From positions 90,221,121 through 90,285,120 of the forward strand of contig CM030367.1 of assembly GCA_017893485.1 (NCBI GenBank): a stretch of 64,000 nucleotides of DNA, in the 5' to 3' direction. A program made the position numbers and the translations under genes. The DNA is from Hemerocallis citrina (taxonomy: Eukaryota > Streptophyta > Magnoliopsida > Asparagales > Asphodelaceae). Below the pieces are notes generated by a model. That model was not told the DNA's origin, ran no database searches, and saw only the letters and a list, made by a program, of their open reading frames with translations. Positions 59,467-64,000 of this stretch are shown here, in pieces (position 1 is the first letter of the stretch; the number at the start of each line of letters is the position of its first letter).

Positions 59467-59999
59467 TTACACAAAAAGTTCGGGAAAATCAGTCTTCATC
59501 TGGTCCTCAGATTCCCATGTAGCTTCCTCAAAGAGTTGATTCCTCCATGCCACTTTGACCATCAGTATGACGTTATTTTGCAGAACCTTCTTTCGATGAT
59601 CCAAGATCTCTAGAGGTTGTTCCTTGTAGCTCAAATTCAGCTGTAGCCACTTGGGTACCTCGGGTAACCGATGATTCTGATCTGGTATGTACTTCCTCAA
59701 CATGGAAACATGGAAACTGTTGTGCACCTGTGCCAATTCTTATAGTATTTCCAATCTGTAGGCTGTCTTACCGATCCGTTTTAGAATCTTATAGGGTCCA
59801 ATATACCTTGATGCCAACTTGCCTCCTCTTTCGAATCTGATTACTCCCTTAGTAGGTGATAGCTTTAGGAAAACAGCATCCCCAACCTCAAATTCTAAGT
59901 CTCTGCATCGAATATCTGCATAACTCTTTTACATGCTCTGCGCTTCGACCAGTTTCTTCCGAATGAGCTCAATCTTCTCGGAAGTCCGCTGCACGATCT
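59467..59999 (-). pseudogene. chromovirus pol: integrase C-terminus and chromodomain
   Basis: 'VHNSFHVSMLRKYIPDQNHR' (the conserved element before the chromodomain) leads to 'PLEILDHRKKVLQNNVI', 'VKVAWRNQ' and 'EEATWESEDQMKTDFPELF', the chromodomain. In this family the chromodomain directs integration to chosen chromatin. The stretch 59740-59999 keeps integrase C-terminal text but is broken by stops. Confidence 0.85.
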
Positions 60000-60779
60000 T
60001 CAGCCCAAACATCTACCTATCGCCAACCTCATACCAACAGACGGGTGTCCGCACTTCCTCCCGTACAAAGCTTCATACAGCGCCATCCCAATACTCGCAT
60101 GATAACTGTTGTCATGGGCAAACTCCATCAGCGCTAAATACTTCTCCAAGCTTCCACCGAAGTCCATGACACATGATCTCAACATATCCTCCAGCACTCG
60201 ATTGACCCTTTCAGTTTGTCCAACAGTTTGTGGGTGAAATGCTGTACTGAAGTCAGTCCTGGTCCCCAAAGCGGTCTGCAACTCCTCCAAAACCTCGATG
60301 TGAACCTTGCATCTCTGTCAGAGACGATAGTCATAGGAACTCCATGAAGCATCACGACCTTCTCAATATATGCCTCGGCCAACTTCACCAATGACCACGA
60401 AATCTTCATTGACAAGAAATGTGCCGACTTGGTCAATCTGTCCACGATGACCCAGATCGATTCATTCCCCTTCAGATTCCTTGATAAACCAGTCACAAAG
60501 TCCATGCTGATATTCTCCCATTTACACTCTTGAATGGGCAATGACTGCAGCAATCCCCTAGGCTTCTGATTCTCCGCTTTGATCTGCTGAAAAATGCAAG
60601 CAGCCTGCCACAAAATTCGTAACAGCCTTCTTCATGCCTGGCCACCAAAACAATGCTTGATGTCCTTGTACATCTTCGTGCTTCCGGGATGTACAGACAA
60701 TAAGGTTGTATGTGCCTCCTTCAATATGATTTCCTTCAAATCCTCTCTTTTTGACACACATAACCTTTCTCCCATCCAT
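60000..60779 (-). pseudogene. chromovirus pol: integrase
   Basis: A zinc-binding part (60779-60590, '..GHQALFWWPGMKK..', with the second Cys of the CxxC apparently changed) is followed by the catalytic core: 'ENISMDFVTGL', 'IWVIVDRLTKSAHF', 'MTIVSDRDARFTSRFW'. After a frameshift at about 60285 comes 'FHPQTVGQTERVNRVLEDML'. The three acidic residues (Asp, Asp, Glu) are all present but split across frames. Confidence 0.88.
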
Positions 60780-60862
60780 AGAACATCATCTTGAATTCGA
60801 AATTCTGACAATTTTTTGACGGAAATATGCTATTTCATCTTCTGAATCTCTGCATCTGACTT

Positions 60863-61660
60863 CTAGCCATCAATGATTGGTGCTATCAAGGTAGGCTGGA
60901 GTCTCAACTGAGCCAACGTTGCCCCCAAACCTTGCAAAACCACCTCAACACCTACTCGATCTAGCTCCACGGCCGACTCCTTCTGCATCGTGATTAGACG
61001 AGATAGACTAAACTTCTGACTGTGTGCATCAGCCACCACATTTGCTTTTCCTGGGTGATACTTAATCTCAGGACGAATATCCTCCAACACTTCCAACCAA
61101 AGCCTCTGACATAGATTCAAATCTTTCTGCTAATCGATATACTTCAAACTCTTGTAATCTGTAAACATGTTGACATTCTCACCATATACATAGTGCCTCC
61201 ACTGCTTCAAGGCAAAAATGATAGCTATGAGCTCCAAATCATGCATCAGATAGTTCTTCTCATGAGGATGCAACTGCTTTGACCCATATGCAATGACCTT
61301 CCCTTCTTGCATCAAAACACATCCCAAACCTCTGAAAGATACATCACTATAGATATCGTAATCTACACCTGCCAGCGGTAATACCAGAATAAGTGTTGTC
61401 CTCAACTTCTCCTTCAATTCTTGGAAACTAGCTACACATTTATTCGTCCACTTGAAATCCATATTCTTCTTTGTCTGCCCTATCAACGGAATTGCCATCT
61501 GCACGTAGCCTTGAATGAAACGCCGATAGTATCCCATCCAACCTAAGAAACTTTGGACCTCCTTCACTGTTGTCAGTCTAGGCCAATCTTTCACTGCCTT
61601 GATCATCTGAGGATCAGTGGCCACTCCTTCCTTAGAAAGGATGTGACCCAGAAAGGCCAT
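60863..61660 (-). pseudogene. chromovirus pol: RNase H
   Basis: 61660-61130 is open for 176 codons: '[20 protein letters not shown]', '[15 protein letters not shown]', '[18 protein letters not shown]', '[17 protein letters not shown]', '[16 protein letters not shown]' and '[13 protein letters not shown]'. This covers the end of RT and RNase H. The usual first Asp of the family (DAS) appears as SDVS. The tail (61120-60863) has 'DIRPEIKYHPGKANVVADAH'. A stop lies between the two pieces. Confidence 0.9.
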
Positions 61661-61668
61661 TCAGACTT

Positions 61669-62170
61669 CTAGAATTCACACTTCGACAACTTGACATACA
61701 GATCCTTCTCTCTCAGCTTCTTTAAAACTTCTACTGAGTGTTGAGCATGCTCTTCCTCAGACTTCGAGTATACCAGGATATCGTCGATGAATACCACGAC
61801 GAAAAAGTTAAGGAACGGTCGCAAAACCATGTTCATCAAATCCATGAATATTGCTAGTGCATTCGCCACTCCAAACGGCATCACAAAAAACTCATAATGC
61901 CCGTGCCGTGTCCGGAAAGCTGTCTTGTGCATATCTTCCTCCTTAACTTGGACCTGATGGTAACCTGACCGTAGATCAATCTTCGAAAACATAGTCGCAC
62001 CTTGCAGTCGATCAAATAAATCATCATTCCTTGGGATCAGATACTTATTTTGAATGGTTACCTAGTTCAGTTTCCGATAGTCAATGCACATCCTCATTGA
62101 CCCATCCTTCTTTTTTACCAATAGAACTGGTGCACTCCAAGGCAAAGCACTTGGTCTGATAAATCATTTC
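61669..62170 (-). pseudogene. chromovirus pol: reverse transcriptase
   Basis: Opens '[20 protein letters not shown]' at about 62140, then a stop in place of the usual residue after 'RKLN'. 61992-61669 is then open: '[20 protein letters not shown]' (motif A), '[20 protein letters not shown]', and '[15 protein letters not shown]' with the catalytic FIDD box at 61780-61791. The protease domain that should precede RT is missing. Confidence 0.92.
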
Positions 62171-62401
62171 TGCAACAGTTCCTCATTCTGCTTCCGTCAA
62201 TGTTGCTCTTCTAATGAGCTTGTCGAACCTTCTGATCCCCAATGGTATCATCTGGGACCTAAATTCACTCAGTTCGGCCTTAGGCCCTGCTTGAACTTTC
62301 TTGCTTTCTTAGATTCATCTGCAATGAGCTCAGTAGTGTACCTCGACAACTTAGTGAATTTAGTCAAATACTCTCTTACTGACGAGTTGCCCTGCTGTAG
62401 G
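62171..62401 (-). pseudogene. chromovirus gag remnant joined to RT
   Basis: 'QQGNSSVREYLTKFTKLSRY' and 'ESKKARKFKQGLRP' are the gag core of chromoviruses. 'FDKLIRRATLTEAE' follows, then directly the RT opening. The zinc knuckle and protease are therefore deleted. The upstream part of gag is cut at 62402. Confidence 0.75.
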
Positions 62402-62578
62402 TGATGAACTCAAGAATATTCACATTTAGGAGCAATAATCTTATTGCAATTGGACATTTAAACGCTCTATATGTGGTATTTTACTCTTCTTTTCTCTTTT
62501 CCATAGGAAACAACCAAAAGCAGCAAAACGAAGCAGATTCCAGACTGAGAGGATGATATACAGGGAACTGTAGTGCAA

Positions 62579-63424
62579 CAGTCGACTTGCTCTTCATCAG
62601 TCGACCGAATAGAGAGATTGCTGGGGCTCGGCACAGTCGACTGCCCCAACATCAGTCGACTTGAATGAGGAATCATGAAGCCACAAATGTCTCAGCACCA
62701 GTCGACTTACACCCAACACCAGTCGACTGGTATTTGGCGGAGTGAAAAGATAAGATGCATCCGCATCTAAATCCAAATCTATCTGAACCCAGATTATATG
62801 CGAATAACAACTTCTCCAACAAATCAAAGCTAGATACAGGGGATTGGCAAGAGCACGTGGTTAGTAGATAAGGAAGAAAAGAAGAAAAGAGAAAGAAATA
62901 AATCGCCGATAAAATAAAGAAGGAAAGAGGAGGACTTTCCTGAAAAATTGGCAAACCCTAATTCTCGTGCCGTGTTCTATAAATATCAATCAAGAGGCAT
63001 TATTTTGAAGACCCTCCCACCAGCCGAATCACAGAGTTCCAGAATCATCAAGACATCAACCAAGAACATTAATCTATCAGCATCGAAGAAGGAGAGAGGA
63101 GATCAAGTACTCCGAAGGGAACAGAGCAGTCGACTGAGTGACCGCCAGTCGACCGATCTGCCGGACTTCATCAATTTATTTCTCCTCTTTTTAGTTCTTT
63201 TATGTTAATCATGTATTCGAACTTGCTAATCAATAAAAGTTTAATTATGTGGAACTAATTTCATAGTTGGGTAGATTGAAACCAAAGTTATGTAATGCTT
63301 CTATTCTTCTGAGTGCTATTCTGTTACTTATTGATTAAACCTGAGAGTATTGTTATAGATTTATAATAATCAAACATGTTCAGAATTCTAAGGGCAGTCG
63401 ACTGAGGTGACAGCAAGTCGACTG
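62579..63424. repeat. five pairs of the CAGTCGACTG palindrome
   Basis: Pair starts: 62579/62598, 62634/62653, 62699/62720, 63127/63146, 63395/63415. Within-pair spacing is 19-21 bp. Same motif and spacing as the cluster at 42631-43366, in sequence that is otherwise not alignable with it by eye. Confidence 0.92.
62978..62985 (+). promoter_or_regulatory. TATA box of the right-hand LTR-like sequence
   Basis: TATAAATA in 'gtgttctataaatatcaa'. Three palindrome pairs lie 250-400 bp upstream and two pairs lie downstream. Confidence 0.55.
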
Positions 63425-63645
63425 ACATATAGAATCTGAGTTTATCAAGTTTGCGTATTATAAATCTGATTCTGTTATATGAGCATATTGAGACGACTCG
63501 TATCTCGTGCTCATAACTTGTAACACAGGAGTCCTTAGGGGTTCTTGGTTTAATCAACTTGAGGGATCTAGATCTGATACCAATTTCTAGAACTTTGAGT
63601 GTTTGTTCGTTTCCATCGTTCTTATGTTTTCTTTAAGTGCAACTT

Positions 63646-63760
63646 AGTAGATACCATGCTAAATACTTAAGGAAAGAAACGAATTAGAGTAGATACCATG
63701 CCTAATTCTTGACTAGGGAAACAATACTTTAAGGAGTAGATACCATACCCTTAAAGGAAC
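63646..63760 (+). repeat. threefold 'agtagataccat' repeat
   Basis: Copies at 63646, 63688 and 63735 (spacing 42 and 47 bp). Each is followed within about 20 bp by a 'cttaagg' or 'ctttaagg'-like word. Confidence 0.75.
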
Positions 63761-64000
63761 GAACATGAGTAACTAGAGTAGTAAAGAAGGTGACTTAGCA
63801 TTACTGACTACAGGTGGAAATCAAAACCCAACTACTTGATAAATATTTGTGATTCAGAACTTCTTGATATAGTTTTTAATCTTTTTATTTCTTTAGATCA
63901 ACACTTTAAGATTCTTATTTCTATTTTATTGATTAGTAAGTTAATTTCTACAATCTCTGTGGGATCGACCCTTGCTCGTCACTACGCTTCTATAAACGAT

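Larger units (their letters stand above)
56170..62401 (-). mobile_element. chromovirus (Ty3/gypsy) with 3' LTR and damaged pol, 5' end lost
   Basis: The LTR 56170-59403 is followed (minus strand, reading right to left) by purine tract, chromodomain, integrase, RNase H, RT and a gag remnant, the order of chromodomain gypsy elements. Five bases before the LTR are GGATC; the matching copy must lie beyond the other end. The element is cut at 62402 by another LTR-like sequence and may continue outside the window. It inserted into the eEF2 pseudogene. Confidence 0.88.
62402..64000 (+). mobile_element. LTR-like sequence of an unidentified retroelement, runs off the window
   Basis: Starts TGATGAACTC at 62402 inside the chromovirus gag (five bases before: GTAGG). 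TATAAATA at 62978-62985. AATAAA at 63231-63236. Near the window end, 'ctctgtgggatcgaccct' (63954-63971) is wording usual near the ends of large plant LTRs. Includes five pairs of the CAGTCGACTG palindrome (62579-63424) and a threefold 'agtagataccat' repeat. No coding domain. The right terminus and duplication are outside the window. Confidence 0.55.

Noticed and set aside
63570..63590. Second tRNA-Met-type primer site ('gatctgatacca')
   Set aside because: It is not adjacent to an LTR end and extends poorly beyond the core word. Probably chance.
1..64000. Endogenous pararetrovirus or viral insertion
   Set aside because: All RT, integrase and gag text fits copia, chromodomain gypsy, Tat or LINE families with LTRs or LINE tails. 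No movement-protein or coat-protein wording was seen.

Overview
This window is nuclear DNA of a flowering plant, most likely a eudicot with a repeat-rich genome. The evidence is plant-type Ty1/copia and chromodomain Ty3/gypsy retroelements, a Tat-lineage gag, a plant L1-type LINE, and an AT-rich intron-bearing copy of the elongation factor eEF2 gene. Almost all of the 64 kb is transposon sequence, much of it nested. I see no intact protein-coding gene, no tRNA or rRNA gene and no CRISPR array. The host-gene traces are one exon resembling the start of a TBC/RabGAP domain (38.5 kb), a doubtful leader with a 24-codon ORF (33.7-33.9 kb), and a broken eEF2 pseudogene (54.6-56.2 kb).

0-28 kb is a three-level nest. 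The outermost layer is a minus-strand copia element (1335-28159, 5-bp duplication TATAC, LTRs of about 153 bp). A minus-strand chromovirus derivative (4703-26705) interrupts it at the gag/protease boundary. Its LTRs are unusually large and its 1.94-kb interior keeps only gag and scraps of pol. Its right LTR is in turn split by a plus-strand, gag-only Tat-type element (15498-22683, perfect TGCCC duplication, two 618-bp LTRs). That element carries 117-bp and 58-bp tandem arrays. The left chromovirus LTR holds a 3.6-kb tandem duplication that the right LTR lacks.

28-39.8 kb holds relics: a possible LINE zinc-finger remnant, AT-rich duplicated spacer, a fold-back element split by a solo LTR of the gag-only family (32396-33016), then a second solo LTR (34285-37863). 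The RabGAP-like exon follows, with long intron-like sequence around it.

39.9-53 kb begins with a TGTAACACTCC terminus of an older LTR element whose right end I could not fix. It was invaded by a third solo LTR (41366-44121) and by a minus-strand LINE (46370-52311, 12-bp target duplication).

53-64 kb contains the eEF2 pseudogene with a 204-bp duplication in its 5' leader intron. A minus-strand chromovirus (56170-62401) truncates it. That chromovirus has a 3.2-kb LTR, a frameshifted pol, and a gag remnant fused directly to reverse transcriptase. A plus-strand LTR-like sequence cuts it at 62402 and runs to the window edge. The least explained signal is a set of 11 pairs of the 10-bp palindrome CAGTCGACTG. 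Pair members are spaced 19-22 bp apart, and the pairs lie in two apparently unrelated LTRs (42.6-43.4 kb and 62.6-63.4 kb).
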